Part shown: positions 53,356 through 62,392 of the stretch, piece after piece
Layout of the letters: each line of letters starts with the position of its first letter
How positions within the stretch are numbered: position 1 is the stretch's first letter
NCBI GenBank assembly: GCA_004193555.1
Contig: RPGP01000029.1
Location: 452,976 to 516,975 of the forward strand
Length of the DNA: 64,000 nucleotides
Source of the DNA: Desulfobacteraceae bacterium Eth-SRB1
GTDB lineage: Bacteria > Desulfobacterota > Desulfobacteria > Desulfobacterales > ETH-SRB1
Reading direction: 5' to 3'
Program-made: the position numbers and the translations under genes
Notes under the pieces: model-generated
Seen by the model: only the letters and a program-made list of their open reading frames with translations
Told to the model about the DNA's origin: nothing
The model's database searches: none

Positions 53356-55269
53356 TCAATACTTGAGGGCAAGATCATAACCTGCATGAACAGCGCTAAA
53401 AATATCATGTACCTCTCCGGCATCTCCAATGACTTCCATCCTGCCAACTGCATTTACGATCTCTTCATCGGGTCCTGCGGCCGATCTCATACCGGACGCC
53501 ATGATAACGCTCTGGAAAGGTTCCAAGGACAGTTTCTCCCCATTCTTTTCCACCTCAACGCTGTCAGCCTTGAACTCCTTAACTGTTGTATTAAGCATTA
53601 TGGTCACCTTTTCCAGTTGCTTAATTCTCATCAAGATCAATTTCTTTGTAATCATTTCCATCAAGCTTCCTATTTGATCAGTAAACTCTATGGCGACTAC
53701 ATCATAACCTTCATTGCCCAACTTTTCAGTAATCTCAATCCCGACCTGACCAACCCCGACGACCAGAACCCTCGGCCCTTTAATCTCCTTTTTTCCCTGA
53801 AAATACTCTATGGATGTCATAACATGCTGATTGTCAAGGTCCTTGATTTCCGGAATATTTTGAACCGCTCCGATTGCCCACACCAAAAGATCCGGCTGAA
53901 CCTCACTCACAAGAGCTGCATCCACAGCCCTGTTCATAAGGATAGAGGTTCCGCTCGCCTTCACAGAGTGTTCAATAGCATCCAGCCCCTGTTTCATTTT
54001 TTCCTTTTTAGGCGCCTGCCAGACGATAGTAAACTGTCCTCCCAGATGATCTGTTTTCTCGGCCAGCGTAACATGGTGACCACGTCTGGTCATATACAGG
54101 GCTGCAGCCATTCCTGCAGGGCCTCCTCCTGCAATCAGTACCTTCATGGGAGTGTCTGTTTGGCCCAAAGGAGGCAGACCGATCTCCGGGTTTAGATTGC
54201 AACCCAGGGGTTCGCCGCTTTTCATGCGATGGAGACATCCCTGTAAGCAATAACCGCAATACATAATATCCTCATCCATCCCTTTTTGCCATTTCTCTAT
54301 CAAATCAGGGTCGGCTATAAGAGGTCTTCCGAGTGCCACAAGATCAGCCAGTCCATCATCCATGACCTTGATTACCTTTTCCTTCCTGCCCATCCTGCCG
54401 GCGACAATCAGGGGAATGGATGTATGATTACGAACCCATGACAATGCATCTATCTGGGGCTTATCCGGGAGACTGGTATGGTGAAAATACCATGGGGGGC
54501 TAAAACAGGCGTTCCCCATGCTCACATGTATAGCGTTGATTCCGCTTTCTTCCGCCAGTTTCAGGAGAAGTAGAAGATCTTCCTCGCTGACGCCAAATTC
54601 GGGAGACATCTCGTTACCTGAGATCCTGAGAATACATGGAAGATCAGGAGCTCCCTGTTTTACTGCCGCAATGGCCTCCCTTGCAAAAAGCAGGCGGTCC
54701 TGGCCATAGCGGTCTTCTCTTTTGTTCAGCTTCCCGTTCAGGAATTGCGAAATGAGATAACCGTGTCCTCCCTGTATTTCTATAACGTCAAACCCTGCTT
54801 TCTGTGCCTTTTCGCCGGCAGATTTGTATCCGCCAAGGATTATCTCAATATCTTCTTCGGTGAGGGCCTCTGAAACGTTGCCCTGCCTGGCGACGCATGT
54901 CATAACAGACGGCGCCTTGGGTTTACCACCAATGATTTTGGGAAGGGCGCCAGCGCCGGCATGATTCAGGTGAAGGCATACGAGGCGACCTTCTCCATGT
55001 ACAACATCGACAATCTTCTTGAGCTCTGTTGCGCTCTCAGAGAGATGGATACAGGGTTGTTTAGGGTGTTCCCTGCCATCAGCAGTAACTGAAACAGGCT
55101 CAATAATAACCAGTCCCGGGCCGTTTTTGGCGATCTGCTGGTAGAAAGTCAACTGGCGGTCTGTCACGGTGCCGTCAGGATTGCCACGGCCTATCTTGAT
55201 CGGGGGAAAGATAAACCGATTTACGAGCTCCAGATTACCTAAGCTAAATGTCTTGAACATTCTTTCCAT
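53356..55269 (-). CDS. NADH:flavin oxidoreductase, OYE/2,4-dienoyl-CoA reductase type
   Basis: 637 residues. An N-terminal TIM barrel binds FMN (FPPIKIGRGNPDG, HLNHAGAG, EIQGGHGYLISQFLNGKLNK, ALGRPLIADPDL). Then a [4Fe-4S] motif, YCGYCLQGCLHRM with a later Cys in GCNLNPEIG, and two Rossmann domains for FAD and NAD(P)H (VLIAGGGPAGMAAALYMTRR, VLVVGVGQVGIEITEKLG). Family members reduce dienoyl-CoA or other enoates. AAAGGAGG lies before the ATG. Probably an operon with DUF89. Confidence 0.93.
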   Translation of the reverse strand: MERMFKTFSLGNLELVNRFIFPPIKIGRGNPDGTVTDRQLTFYQQIAKNGPGLVIIEPVSVTADGREHPKQPCIHLSESATELKKIVDVVHGEGRLVCLHLNHAGAGALPKIIGGKPKAPSVMTCVARQGNVSEALTEEDIEIILGGYKSAGEKAQKAGFDVIEIQGGHGYLISQFLNGKLNKREDRYGQDRLLFAREAIAAVKQGAPDLPCILRISGNEMSPEFGVSEEDLLLLLKLAEESGINAIHVSMGNACFSPPWYFHHTSLPDKPQIDALSWVRNHTSIPLIVAGRMGRKEKVIKVMDDGLADLVALGRPLIADPDLIEKWQKGMDEDIMYCGYCLQGCLHRMKSGEPLGCNLNPEIGLPPLGQTDTPMKVLIAGGGPAGMAAALYMTRRGHHVTLAEKTDHLGGQFTIVWQAPKKEKMKQGLDAIEHSVKASGTSILMNRAVDAALVSEVQPDLLVWAIGAVQNIPEIKDLDNQHVMTSIEYFQGKKEIKGPRVLVVGVGQVGIEITEKLGNEGYDVVAIEFTDQIGSLMEMITKKLILMRIKQLEKVTIMLNTTVKEFKADSVEVEKNGEKLSLEPFQSVIMASGMRSAAGPDEEIVNAVGRMEVIGDAGEVHDIFSAVHAGYDLALKY

Positions 55270-55335
55270 GATATGCCTCCTTTTAAGATTTTTGAATTTT
55301 ATCTCTGCGCATCCACAGATGCCTTGCTTAATTAT

Positions 55336-55968
55336 TTATGGTTTTGTGCCACGTATCACCACAAAAGATCCTTCACCATGACCGGGTTTGACGGGTTCAT
55401 CTCTCATGGTCTCAGTTAAACCCTTAAAGATAGTCTGATTGAAGGTCAAATCTATAAAGCCTGCCTGTTCCATAATTTCGACAAGTTCGTCAACAGAGAA
55501 AAAGGTTGCATCTTTGTAAAACACACTCTCGTTTTTATGATCCAAGTAAGTTTGCCCCACCATGCTGTTGCGATCAACAAAACCGATAATAAGAACCCCC
55601 CCATGGAAAAGAACCCGATGAGCCTCAAGCAAGGCCATGTTAATGTCATCAACAAAGCAAACGGCGGTAACCATCAAAGCAAAATCAAACCGGCAGTCGT
55701 CAAATGGAAGCTTCTCAGCCACCCCATCAAGGACTTTAATTCCTCGCCTTTGAGCAATTGCTTTCATGCGTTTTGAAGGTTCTACACCGATCTTGATTCC
55801 CAATGATTCCGCAAAACGCCCGGTACCCACCCCGATTTCCACGCCGCGTCCTCCAGCTGGCAGCATAGCTTTGACAGCTCGCAATTCTGCTTCATAGACC
55901 CATCGATTTTCTACGAACCACTCGTCATATTTCTCCGCATATTTTTCAAAAGGGGATATTTTTGGCAT
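55336..55968 (-). CDS. Class I SAM-dependent methyltransferase
   Basis: 210 residues. SAM motif I in GVEIGVGTGRFAESLGIKIG, acidic motif II VEPSKRMKAIAQRR, motif III/IV FDFALMVTAVCFVDDINMAL and HRVLFHGGVLIIGF (UbiE/Methyltransf_11 type). The substrate cannot be told. It is 31 bases behind the J-domain gene and on the same strand as the MinD-NifX cluster. Confidence 0.9.
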   Translation of the reverse strand: MPKISPFEKYAEKYDEWFVENRWVYEAELRAVKAMLPAGGRGVEIGVGTGRFAESLGIKIGVEPSKRMKAIAQRRGIKVLDGVAEKLPFDDCRFDFALMVTAVCFVDDINMALLEAHRVLFHGGVLIIGFVDRNSMVGQTYLDHKNESVFYKDATFFSVDELVEIMEQAGFIDLTFNQTIFKGLTETMRDEPVKPGHGEGSFVVIRGTKP

Positions 55969-55999
55969 TGATCAAATCTCTTCTGCCTGGTAAAAAATG

Positions 56000-56335
56000 T
56001 TATTTTCTTTCTGCTGCAGAATTATCACTACTCCATATTTCACTATTTCTAAATCGTTTAGCCCACCATTCCTCAGGTGAAATATATTTTTCCACCTCTT
56101 CTTTCGAAAACGAAAACTTATAGTCGCTGCAATACATCATTATGCAGTCGTAGGCATCTGTAATTTTTCTTATCATTTCTTCATAAATTTCCTTCTTTTC
56201 CCGTGATACGTCCGGGTGCCATTTTTTGAGCAATGCCTTATATTGGCTTTTTATTTCCTCCGTTGTCGCTGACTCAGGGAGATCGAGAATCTCTCTTGCC
56301 CTGGTAATTTCCTCATATTTATTGTAGTTGCTCAT
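56000..56335 (-). CDS. J-domain (DnaJ-like) protein
   Basis: 111 residues. An N-terminal J domain (AREILDLPESATTEEIKSQY, KALLKKWHPDVS with the HPD tripeptide, MIRKITDAYDCIMMY). There is no Gly/Phe or zinc region, so it is a specialised Hsp70 co-chaperone; the C-terminal 35 residues (ISPEEWWAKRFRNSEIW) may bind its client. Located between a methyltransferase gene and an Fe-S MinD ATPase, it may assist cluster assembly. Confidence 0.9.
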   Translation of the reverse strand: MSNYNKYEEITRAREILDLPESATTEEIKSQYKALLKKWHPDVSREKKEIYEEMIRKITDAYDCIMMYCSDYKFSFSKEEVEKYISPEEWWAKRFRNSEIWSSDNSAAERK

Positions 56336-56377
56336 TTAAATTCATCCCGGGATAAGCCAAGAGATATATCAATTACT

Positions 56378-57244
56378 TCAAATATCGAAACGCTGTTTCA
56401 GATTTTCCCATATGTTTTTGACTGCCTCACAACCTTTAGATTGTCCATCAAATTCCACAATGGTCTTACCCTGAACCATTGCCCTGGTAAAGGCATGATC
56501 AAAAGGAACCCTTCCCATCACGGTTATGTTGCTTTTTTTTGCAAAGGCCTCAATATCCTGTGTCATATCCGTGTTAAGATCGAATTTGTTAACACAGACC
56601 ATGGCAGGAATCTTGAAAAAGGCGGCTAATTCGATGACACGCTCCATGTCGTGTCTTCCGGAAACAGTGGGTTCAGCCACGATGAGCACCGCAGTAGCCC
56701 CTCCAAGAGATGCGATGACCGGGCAACCTATGCCCGGAGGTCCATCTGTGAGAAGTAAATTTATATGTCTTTTTTCTGCAAGTTTTCTACCTTCCTGCCG
56801 GATAAGGGCCACCAGCTTGCCGGAATTTTCTTCGGCAATATGGAGCCTGGCATGAGCCATGGGGCCAAAACGGGTCTCGGAAAGATACCACTCTCCGCAT
56901 GTATTCAACGGGAAATCAATGGCTTTTTCAGGACAGAAATAGTAACAAACACCGCAGCCCTCACATTCAATAGAATTTACTACAAAGTCCTCACTAATTG
57001 CGTCCCATTTGCATAAATCCCGGCACAGACCGCATTCGCTGCATTTATCCTGGTTGATAAACGCCGTGTGCCCGGACGTAAAATCATGCTTTTCCTTAAT
57101 TTCAGGTTTTGTGATTAAATGCAGATCGGCCGCGTCCACATCCGCATCACAAAGAACCTTGCTCTTAGCCAATGAAGCAAACGCCGAAATAATGCTGGTC
57201 TTTCCTGTTCCGCCCTTACCACTTATAATAACTATTTCTTTCAT
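56378..57244 (-). CDS. MinD/Mrp-type ATPase with ferredoxin insert
   Basis: 288 residues. Deviant Walker A SGKGGTGKTSIISAFASLAK, then an inserted 2x[4Fe-4S] ferredoxin (CSECGLCRDLCKWDA and CEGCGVCYYFCPEKA), then LLLTDGPPGIGCPVIASLGG. This is the Fe-S MinD type seen in pairs in sulfate reducers and next to the Orp (orange protein) genes of Desulfovibrio. Likely a metal-cluster loading or transfer ATPase. A second copy is at 57771-58610. Confidence 0.93.
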   Translation of the reverse strand: MKEIVIISGKGGTGKTSIISAFASLAKSKVLCDADVDAADLHLITKPEIKEKHDFTSGHTAFINQDKCSECGLCRDLCKWDAISEDFVVNSIECEGCGVCYYFCPEKAIDFPLNTCGEWYLSETRFGPMAHARLHIAEENSGKLVALIRQEGRKLAEKRHINLLLTDGPPGIGCPVIASLGGATAVLIVAEPTVSGRHDMERVIELAAFFKIPAMVCVNKFDLNTDMTQDIEAFAKKSNITVMGRVPFDHAFTRAMVQGKTIVEFDGQSKGCEAVKNIWENLKQRFDI

Positions 57245-57268
57245 AGAAATTATCCTTATATTTTTCTT

Positions 57269-57314
57269 AGGGTTCGCTCAAAAATAAGTTCGCAATTTTA
57301 AGTAGCGAGCCCTT
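57269..57314. repeat. Family D element, short copy
   Basis: TTAGGGTTCGCTCAAAAATA, then AGTTCGCAATTTTAAG and TAGCGAGCCCTTAG. The ends match 44001-44162. It lies just upstream of the first MinD gene. A further fragment (GTTCGCTCAAAAATGA) is at 27112-27127. Confidence 0.75.
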
Positions 57315-57363
57315 AGTTTTTCCATCCAATTCTCGCAACAGCACACGGCTGTTATGATCAAGC

Positions 57364-57582
57364 TCATGAAAAACCGCCTGAGGGTGAACATGAAGATAAT
57401 GGTGCTCTGTTTGCTCCCTTACCGGGACTGCTGGAACTTGTGGAGGAAAATGCAGACATCAGCAAGTCGGATTTTTTGTGACCGCACTTGGGACAAGGCG
57501 CCTGATCTCTGTCACTGGTCTTAAAGCATAAGTGTTCAAAAATATTGCCGCATTTTCTACATTTCAGTTCATAAATCGGCAT
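57364..57582 (-). CDS. FmdB-type zinc ribbon protein
   Basis: 72 residues from ATG 57582 (AAGGAAGGATA upstream). The N-terminal zinc ribbon MPIYELKCRKCGNIFEHLC and APCPKCGHKKSD are typical of FmdB/CxxC-type small proteins, followed by a Ser/Pro/Gly-rich tail. The family was named from a regulator next to formylmethanofuran dehydrogenase; here the role is unknown. It lies between the two Fe-S MinD genes. Confidence 0.85.
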   Translation of the reverse strand: MPIYELKCRKCGNIFEHLCFKTSDRDQAPCPKCGHKKSDLLMSAFSSTSSSSPGKGANRAPLSSCSPSGGFS

Positions 57583-57770
57583 ATTTATATCCTTCCTTGT
57601 AATAGTTCGGCCACCAGGGCGCCAACACACCAAGATTGTAATATAATTCTTTTAAAAATTCATACGTTAGGCATTGAAGGATGTTGCCATTTTTAATTCC
57701 TAAATTCGCAATTCCTCAATTTATCAATCATATCCCTTCTTTGTGTCTTTATGCCTTGGTGGCTGCACTG

Positions 57771-58610
57771 TTACAAAAACACAATTTCTTTAATTTGATG
57801 ATATAATTTCGCGAATTTTTCCTCCCACTCAGGAATTACATCGACAATCATTTCTCCTCTTGAGTAGGCCTCTGCAATCCGTCGGTCAAAAGGAATTTCC
57901 ATCAAAACAGGAATATTTTCCTGCTCAGCATATTTTTTTACCTCATCGTTTCCCATGTCTGACCGGTTGATAACCAGTCCACACGGAATTCCGAGAATAT
58001 TTACAGCGCCTACAGCCAGTTTAAGATCATGCAGACCAAAAGGGGTGGGTTCTGTGACCAGCAAAATAAAATCCGCACCTGTCATGGCAGCAATCACAGG
58101 GCATGAGGTCCCCGGAGGAGCATCAATGATGGTCAATGCGCCAGGCCGGGTATATTCACGTACTTTTTTGATTAAAGGAGGAGACATTGCCTCTCCGACC
58201 CTCAACTTGCCATGCACGAACTCCAGACCATTCCTGTGCCCCTGCTCAATAATACCTAATTCCCTGCCGATTTCGGTAATGGCTTTTTCAGGACACACCT
58301 CAAAGCAGCCGCCGCAACTGTGACACAGCTCATGAAACGGCAATACAGTGTCACCTACAACCACAATGGCCTTGAACTGGCATATTTCCCCACATTTTCC
58401 GCATAAGCTGCACTTCTCCATATCAACCTCGGGAACAGGAGTTGTAATTGTTTTAACCTCTTCAATAACAGGCTGAATAAAAAGATGCGAATTGGGTTCT
58501 TCTACATCGCAGTCCAAAATCTGGACATCGGATTTAAGGGAAACAGCCAGATTGGTGGCTATAGTAGTTTTCCCTGTACCCCCTTTCCCGCTTGCTATGC
58601 TAATAATCAT
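57771..58610 (-). CDS. MinD/Mrp-type ATPase with ferredoxin insert (second copy)
   Basis: 279 residues. Same layout as 56378-57244: SGKGGTGKTTIATNLAVSLK, CSLCGKCGEICQFKA, CHSCGGCFEVCPEKA, then TIIDAPPGTSCPVIAAMTGA and LVTEPTPFGLHDLKLAV. The two proteins clearly differ, so they may form a heterodimer, as proposed for paired Orp-cluster ATPases. It is upstream of the FmdB gene and behind the NifX-type gene at 58887. Confidence 0.93.
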   Translation of the reverse strand: MIISIASGKGGTGKTTIATNLAVSLKSDVQILDCDVEEPNSHLFIQPVIEEVKTITTPVPEVDMEKCSLCGKCGEICQFKAIVVVGDTVLPFHELCHSCGGCFEVCPEKAITEIGRELGIIEQGHRNGLEFVHGKLRVGEAMSPPLIKKVREYTRPGALTIIDAPPGTSCPVIAAMTGADFILLVTEPTPFGLHDLKLAVGAVNILGIPCGLVINRSDMGNDEVKKYAEQENIPVLMEIPFDRRIAEAYSRGEMIVDVIPEWEEKFAKLYHQIKEIVFL

Positions 58611-58689
58611 TATTTATTCCTTATTTTATATTTCTTTCACCACAAAGACGGCAAAAGCCCTATTGGGAAACAGTACACTTGAATGACTG

Positions 58690-58890
58690 CGACTACTCAC
58701 GTAGTCAGACTGAAGCCGTTTAGGCTGAAGGGGTCAGAAGAGCATGATTGCCGTACTTTGACGGAAATGCCTGCACACCATCGCGAGCTCAGGCGAGGCG
58801 GGCGGGTCTGATTCTTGCGTTAAACATGGCTTCAAAATGCGCTTTTCCCTAAAAGCCTTCAGCCTTTAGTCTATCCACCTGAGTAGTTAC
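58690..58890. repeat. Family C element, copy 3
   Basis: CGACTACTCACGTAGTCAGA to CCACCTGAGTAGTTAC, with the same interior blocks as 14490-14732 (GGGGTCAGAAGAGCA, GGCGAGGCGGGCGGGTCTGA, ATGGCTTCAAAATGCGC). Its right end supplies the TAA stop of the NifX-type gene at 58887-59489. It lies between the second MinD gene and that gene. Confidence 0.85.
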
Positions 58891-59489
58891 TTTTTTCCTA
58901 AGGCATTGATGCTTGATTGAAGAATTTCCATCTGCTTACGCAATTCATTTACCTGATCTTTCAGACTCTTTTCTTCTGATAACGCAGTGGATTCGGGCTG
59001 ACCTGAACCGGCCTGTACTGAGGTACCCATTCTACCCCCCATGCCCATTCCGCCACCGCCGCCCATGCCTCTGCCGCCACCGCCACCCATGCCTCTGCCG
59101 CCGCCCATGCCCATTCCACGCCCCGTACCCATGCCAAAATGACTTTCTACATTGGGAGTGCTGGTACCGGCTAAAGCGCCGGATTTATATTGCTCGACAG
59201 CCTGACGCGCCTGTCCGCTCACTCCGGTTATCACCTGTATGTTAGCCGCACCAAAAGTTTGAAACGCGTTGGGGCCGCAGTTTCCGGTCAAAACAGTTGA
59301 TACGCCTTTATCCGCCATAAGCTGGGCAGATTGGATCCCCGCCCCTCCGCCTAAAGCAATATTCGCGTTTTCAAGCGCTTCAAATTCCATGGTATCCGGA
59401 TCGACAATCAGAAAATAGGCGCACCGTCCGAAACGCGCCTCCATCATATCATCAAGTGTGGGGCCTGTAGATGTGACTGCTATTTTCAT
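58887..59489 (-). CDS. NifX/NifB-type protein with Gly/Met-rich linker and coiled-coil tail
   Basis: 200 residues. Residues 1-110 are a NifX/NifB-C fold (MKIAVTSTGPTLDDMMEARF with GRCAYFLIVDPDT, then VLTGNCGPNAFQTFGAANIQ). Residues ~118-155 are almost only Gly, Met and Arg (GRGMGMGGGRGMGGGGGRGM). The end is a short coiled coil (KDQVNELRKQMEILQSSINA). The Met-rich linker could bind soft metals such as Cu or Mo-Cu intermediates. The TAA stop is inside the end of a family C repeat. Confidence 0.88.
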   Translation of the reverse strand: MKIAVTSTGPTLDDMMEARFGRCAYFLIVDPDTMEFEALENANIALGGGAGIQSAQLMADKGVSTVLTGNCGPNAFQTFGAANIQVITGVSGQARQAVEQYKSGALAGTSTPNVESHFGMGTGRGMGMGGGRGMGGGGGRGMGGGGGMGMGGRMGTSVQAGSGQPESTALSEEKSLKDQVNELRKQMEILQSSINALGKK

Positions 59490-59599
59490 ATTACTTACCT
59501 CCTATGTGGTGTTCAGGGTAAAATGCCTAAAGTGAGCTAAAGTGCCTAAAGTTATGGAGCGAAGCGACAACAACATTCGATGTTCATCCCTTCAACGGT

Positions 59600-60547
59600 T
59601 CAAGGTTCAGGGTTTTCCCTGTTTTTAGCTGCATAATACACAGCCGTATTTTTACGTTCCGTGCGGATCTGATCGGTACGCACAAGATTGCCAAGATATT
59701 TTGAGACCTCGTTGAGATGCATACCGAATATGTCCGCAATCTGATCCGCTGTACACGGTCGTCGTTGCAACATGGAAAAAATTGTTTCCTGATTTGCCTG
59801 TATATGGTTTGCATGCTTCGCGCTGAACTCCGCAATAACCTGTGCCGTCGGATGAAACAGATGTATCAGCGCCTCCATACGTTCCCTGGTCAGGGCTGTG
59901 GCAAAATCCTCTGCCGGTGGACGAACAGCCGTATTGAGATGGATGCGGTCCGGACCGATTTCCTCTGCGAGAGCCGCGATTTTGCGGACATCGGCAGGCA
60001 TCGAGTTGATCCCTCCCATCAAAAAGACCTCCATCCACAACTGTCCCTTGAATTGCGCGCGGAAAGCCTTCTGCCCTTCGACAAGATGATCGAACAATAA
60101 CTGTGGATGGGGGCGGTTCACCCATCCATAGGAAGCCTGGTCCCAAGCGCTCAGAGAAACCTTCACAACGTTGGCAAGAGATGCCGCATCACGAACTTCC
60201 TGAAGGTCTAACATCGTACCGTTAGTTAAAAGCGCGGCAGGAATTGTGCTTTTTGAGCATATAAACTCAAGTATTTCCCCGAAGCCGGAATGCAATGTAG
60301 GCTCCCCTGAACCGGAAAGGGTAATGTAGTCTGCCCTGCCATCTGTCTTTAGCCAGTCTTTCAGTTCGGATAATACCATATCTGTCGGGACATATTCCTG
60401 CCTGATCACAGTTCTATTAGTGGTTCGTCCTAACTGGCAAAACACACAATCCAGACTGCATGTCTTATAAGGATTCAGATCAACACCAAGAGAGCGCCCG
60501 AATCGACGGGAAGGCACCGGGCCGAACAAATATTTATAGTCTTTCAT
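59600..60547 (-). CDS. Radical SAM protein with C-terminal winged helix
   Basis: 315 residues. Starts YLFGPVPSRRFGRSLGVDL, then the radical SAM cluster C30-SLD-C34-VF-C37, GSGEPTLHSGFGEIL (glycine-rich SAM site) and PAALLTNGT. Residues ~245-305 form a winged HTH (RRPCTADQIADIFGMHLNEV). The uncharacterised family is widespread in anaerobes next to NifX-type genes. The reaction is unknown; the HTH suggests it also binds nucleic acid or a partner. Confidence 0.9.
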   Translation of the reverse strand: MKDYKYLFGPVPSRRFGRSLGVDLNPYKTCSLDCVFCQLGRTTNRTVIRQEYVPTDMVLSELKDWLKTDGRADYITLSGSGEPTLHSGFGEILEFICSKSTIPAALLTNGTMLDLQEVRDAASLANVVKVSLSAWDQASYGWVNRPHPQLLFDHLVEGQKAFRAQFKGQLWMEVFLMGGINSMPADVRKIAALAEEIGPDRIHLNTAVRPPAEDFATALTRERMEALIHLFHPTAQVIAEFSAKHANHIQANQETIFSMLQRRPCTADQIADIFGMHLNEVSKYLGNLVRTDQIRTERKNTAVYYAAKNRENPEP

Positions 60548-60612
60548 TTATCAGTTTCCTTGCTGAAATTCCTTCTGTCTTTGCTAATACGCGCGCCACG
60601 ACCTTGAACCGG

Positions 60613-60945
60613 TTAATGGTCGCAGACGTTATCGCCGGTAGTAAGAGTATTGTCAATATAGCTCTTAACCAGGTCTTCAGGCTCCAGAGAAGGCGCTCCA
60701 ACAACTACGCTAATATTGTTCTGAGTGAAAAGATCAACCGCTCTCTGTCCCATTCCACCGGCGATAATCACATTTGCGCCCATTTCATGAAGCCATCTCG
60801 GAAGCACCCCGGGCTCGTGCGCAGGAGGAACGAGAATTTCTTTATTCTTGATCTGATCATTTTCAACTTCGATTATTGCAAAGTCCTGACAATGCCCAAA
60901 ATGAGCTGTGAGTTTTCCTCCGGCCAAAGGTATCGCAATCTTCAT
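60613..60945 (-). CDS. NifX/NifB-type protein
   Basis: 110 residues, the bare fold: MKIAIPLAGGKLTAHFGHCQ, with DFAIIEVEN, then EPGVLPRWLHEMGANVIIAG, GMGQRAVDLF and NNISVVVGAP. The HFGHCQ motif puts His and Cys at the metal site. Resembles Orp2-like and MTH1175-type proteins. Downstream of the Mrp ATPase gene on the same strand. Confidence 0.92.
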   Translation of the reverse strand: MKIAIPLAGGKLTAHFGHCQDFAIIEVENDQIKNKEILVPPAHEPGVLPRWLHEMGANVIIAGGMGQRAVDLFTQNNISVVVGAPSLEPEDLVKSYIDNTLTTGDNVCDH

Positions 60946-60960
60946 ATTAATAATCCTCCA

Positions 60961-61047
60961 ATTAAGTGTCAGGTGTTAAGTGTCAGGTGTTAAGATAAAA
61001 GATTTATCATATCAATCTCTTAACACTTAACACCTGACACTTAACAC
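60961..61047. repeat. Inverted repeat of AAGTGTCAGGTGTT units
   Basis: TAAGTGTCAGGTGTTAAGTG with a repeated TCAGGTGTTAAG at 60961-60992 faces CTTAACACTTAACACCTGAC at 61018-61038. A relative (TTAAGTATTAAGTGTTAAG) is at 5589. It can form a long stem between Mrp and NifX genes and may reduce read-through. Next to it, 61073-61107 is a family C fragment (CTAAAAGCCTTCAGCCTTTA, AAGTAGTTAC). Confidence 0.65.
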
Positions 61048-61114
61048 GTTTCGTAAAAAACATTTTTATGACTCTTTTCCCTAAAAGCCTTCAGCCTTTA
61101 AAGTAGTTACGTTT

Positions 61115-61957
61115 TCAGACCAGCTTAGACGTTTTTTCGGCAATATCGGCAAAAGCCTTTGTTACCGAAGAATCTTTATGTTTTTCCTGAAAAGAAACGC
61201 CGGTATCACCACATGACACTACATTAAGATCAAAGGGAATTCTACCAAGAAAGGTTACTCCCATTGCATCGGCTGTTCTTTCCCCGCCGCCGATTCCGAA
61301 CAGATCAATCTTTTCACCGCAATTAGGACATGTAAAACCGCTCATATTCTCTATAAGACCAAAAATTTCCATTTTTACGGTTTTGCAGAAATTGATTGAT
61401 TTCCTGATATCTGCAAGAGCCACCTCCTGTGGTGTAGTGACAATAATTGCCTTTGAATCGGGAATAGTCTGGGCAACGGAAAGGGGTTCATCGCCTGTTC
61501 CGGGAGGAGAATCGATAATCAAAAAATCAAGCTCACCCCATTCAACATCGGCTATAAACTGTCTGATCGCAGAATGTTTGATCGGACCTCTCCATATTAT
61601 CGCATCATCTTTGTTTTGGGTAAGCGATTCCACTGAAACCGCCTGTAGATTTTCAGAAAAGCTCATGGGGGTAAGCTTCTGGTCCTGATTCAGAGTCAGC
61701 ATCCCTTCAAGCCCCAGCATTCTAGGAACATCAGGACCGTGCAGATCAACGTCCATAATCCCAACTTTATAACCTTTGGCGGCAAGGGCTATGGAAAGAT
61801 TAACAGATACACTTGTCTTGCCCACGCCGCCTTTGCCGCTCATGACAATGAGCTTATTTTTTATTTTTTGTAGAGATTTCGTTACATGAGCATCTTGATC
61901 GGATTTTTCTTTTTCCTTTTTAGCCACGCTACAGTTTGCTTTATCATGTGCAATCAT
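61115..61957 (-). CDS. Mrp/NBP35-type Fe-S cluster carrier ATPase
   Basis: 280 residues. Deviant Walker A MSGKGGVGKTSVSVNLSIAL, DVDLHGPDVPRMLGLEG, IIDSPPGTGDEPLSVAQTIP, and the cluster-binding CPNCGEKIDLFG near 225. It carries and transfers Fe-S clusters, or here perhaps Mo/Cu-type clusters given its NifX neighbours. Related in context to DVU2109 of Desulfovibrio, whose neighbour DVU2108 is NifX-type. 10 bases behind the NifX-type gene at 61968. Confidence 0.93.
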   Translation of the reverse strand: MIAHDKANCSVAKKEKEKSDQDAHVTKSLQKIKNKLIVMSGKGGVGKTSVSVNLSIALAAKGYKVGIMDVDLHGPDVPRMLGLEGMLTLNQDQKLTPMSFSENLQAVSVESLTQNKDDAIIWRGPIKHSAIRQFIADVEWGELDFLIIDSPPGTGDEPLSVAQTIPDSKAIIVTTPQEVALADIRKSINFCKTVKMEIFGLIENMSGFTCPNCGEKIDLFGIGGGERTADAMGVTFLGRIPFDLNVVSCGDTGVSFQEKHKDSSVTKAFADIAEKTSKLV

Positions 61958-61967
61958 TATACCTCTC

Positions 61968-62330
61968 CTATACCCAATGACCTTCTACATTAGCGTCATG
62001 GGCGATTTCCAGTTCTCCGTTTTTATATTGTGCAATTGCATCACTAACCAGCCCTTTTGCTCCGACTGCAATTTTTATACCGGCGCTTTGCAATACCTTA
62101 AATGCATTTGGGCCGCAATTGCCTGTAATTATCACATCCGCCTTATTATCGACTACTGTTTTGCCGGCCTGAATTCCCGCGCCATGGGGAAGATCCAGAT
62201 TCTGGCTGTTTTCTACAACATCATATTCCATGGTTTCCGGATCAACTATAATAAAATACGCTGCTCTTCCAAAGCGCGGATCCAGGTCTGATGACAAATC
62301 TTTTCCTGTTGATGTAATCGCCACTTTCAT
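61968..62330 (-). CDS. NifX/NifB-type protein
   Basis: 120 residues: MKVAITSTGKDLSSDLDPRF, with GRAAYFIIVDPET, then NLDLPHGAGIQAGKTVVDNK, ADVIITGNCGPNAFKVL. Closely similar to the N-terminal domain of 58887-59489 but without the Gly/Met tail. Probably a metal-cofactor carrier served by the Mrp ATPase encoded 10 bases downstream. Confidence 0.93.
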   Translation of the reverse strand: MKVAITSTGKDLSSDLDPRFGRAAYFIIVDPETMEYDVVENSQNLDLPHGAGIQAGKTVVDNKADVIITGNCGPNAFKVLQSAGIKIAVGAKGLVSDAIAQYKNGELEIAHDANVEGHWV

Positions 62331-62392
62331 AATTAGTCACTGCCTCCCTGTAAATTTATGGTTTTAAAATTCTGAGTAATATTTTATTATTA

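Noticed and set aside
53350-54195. 281-codon plus-strand ORF antisense to the OYE-type gene
   Set aside because: Shadow of the conserved Rossmann domains on the minus strand; no ribosome site and Cys/His-rich random composition.
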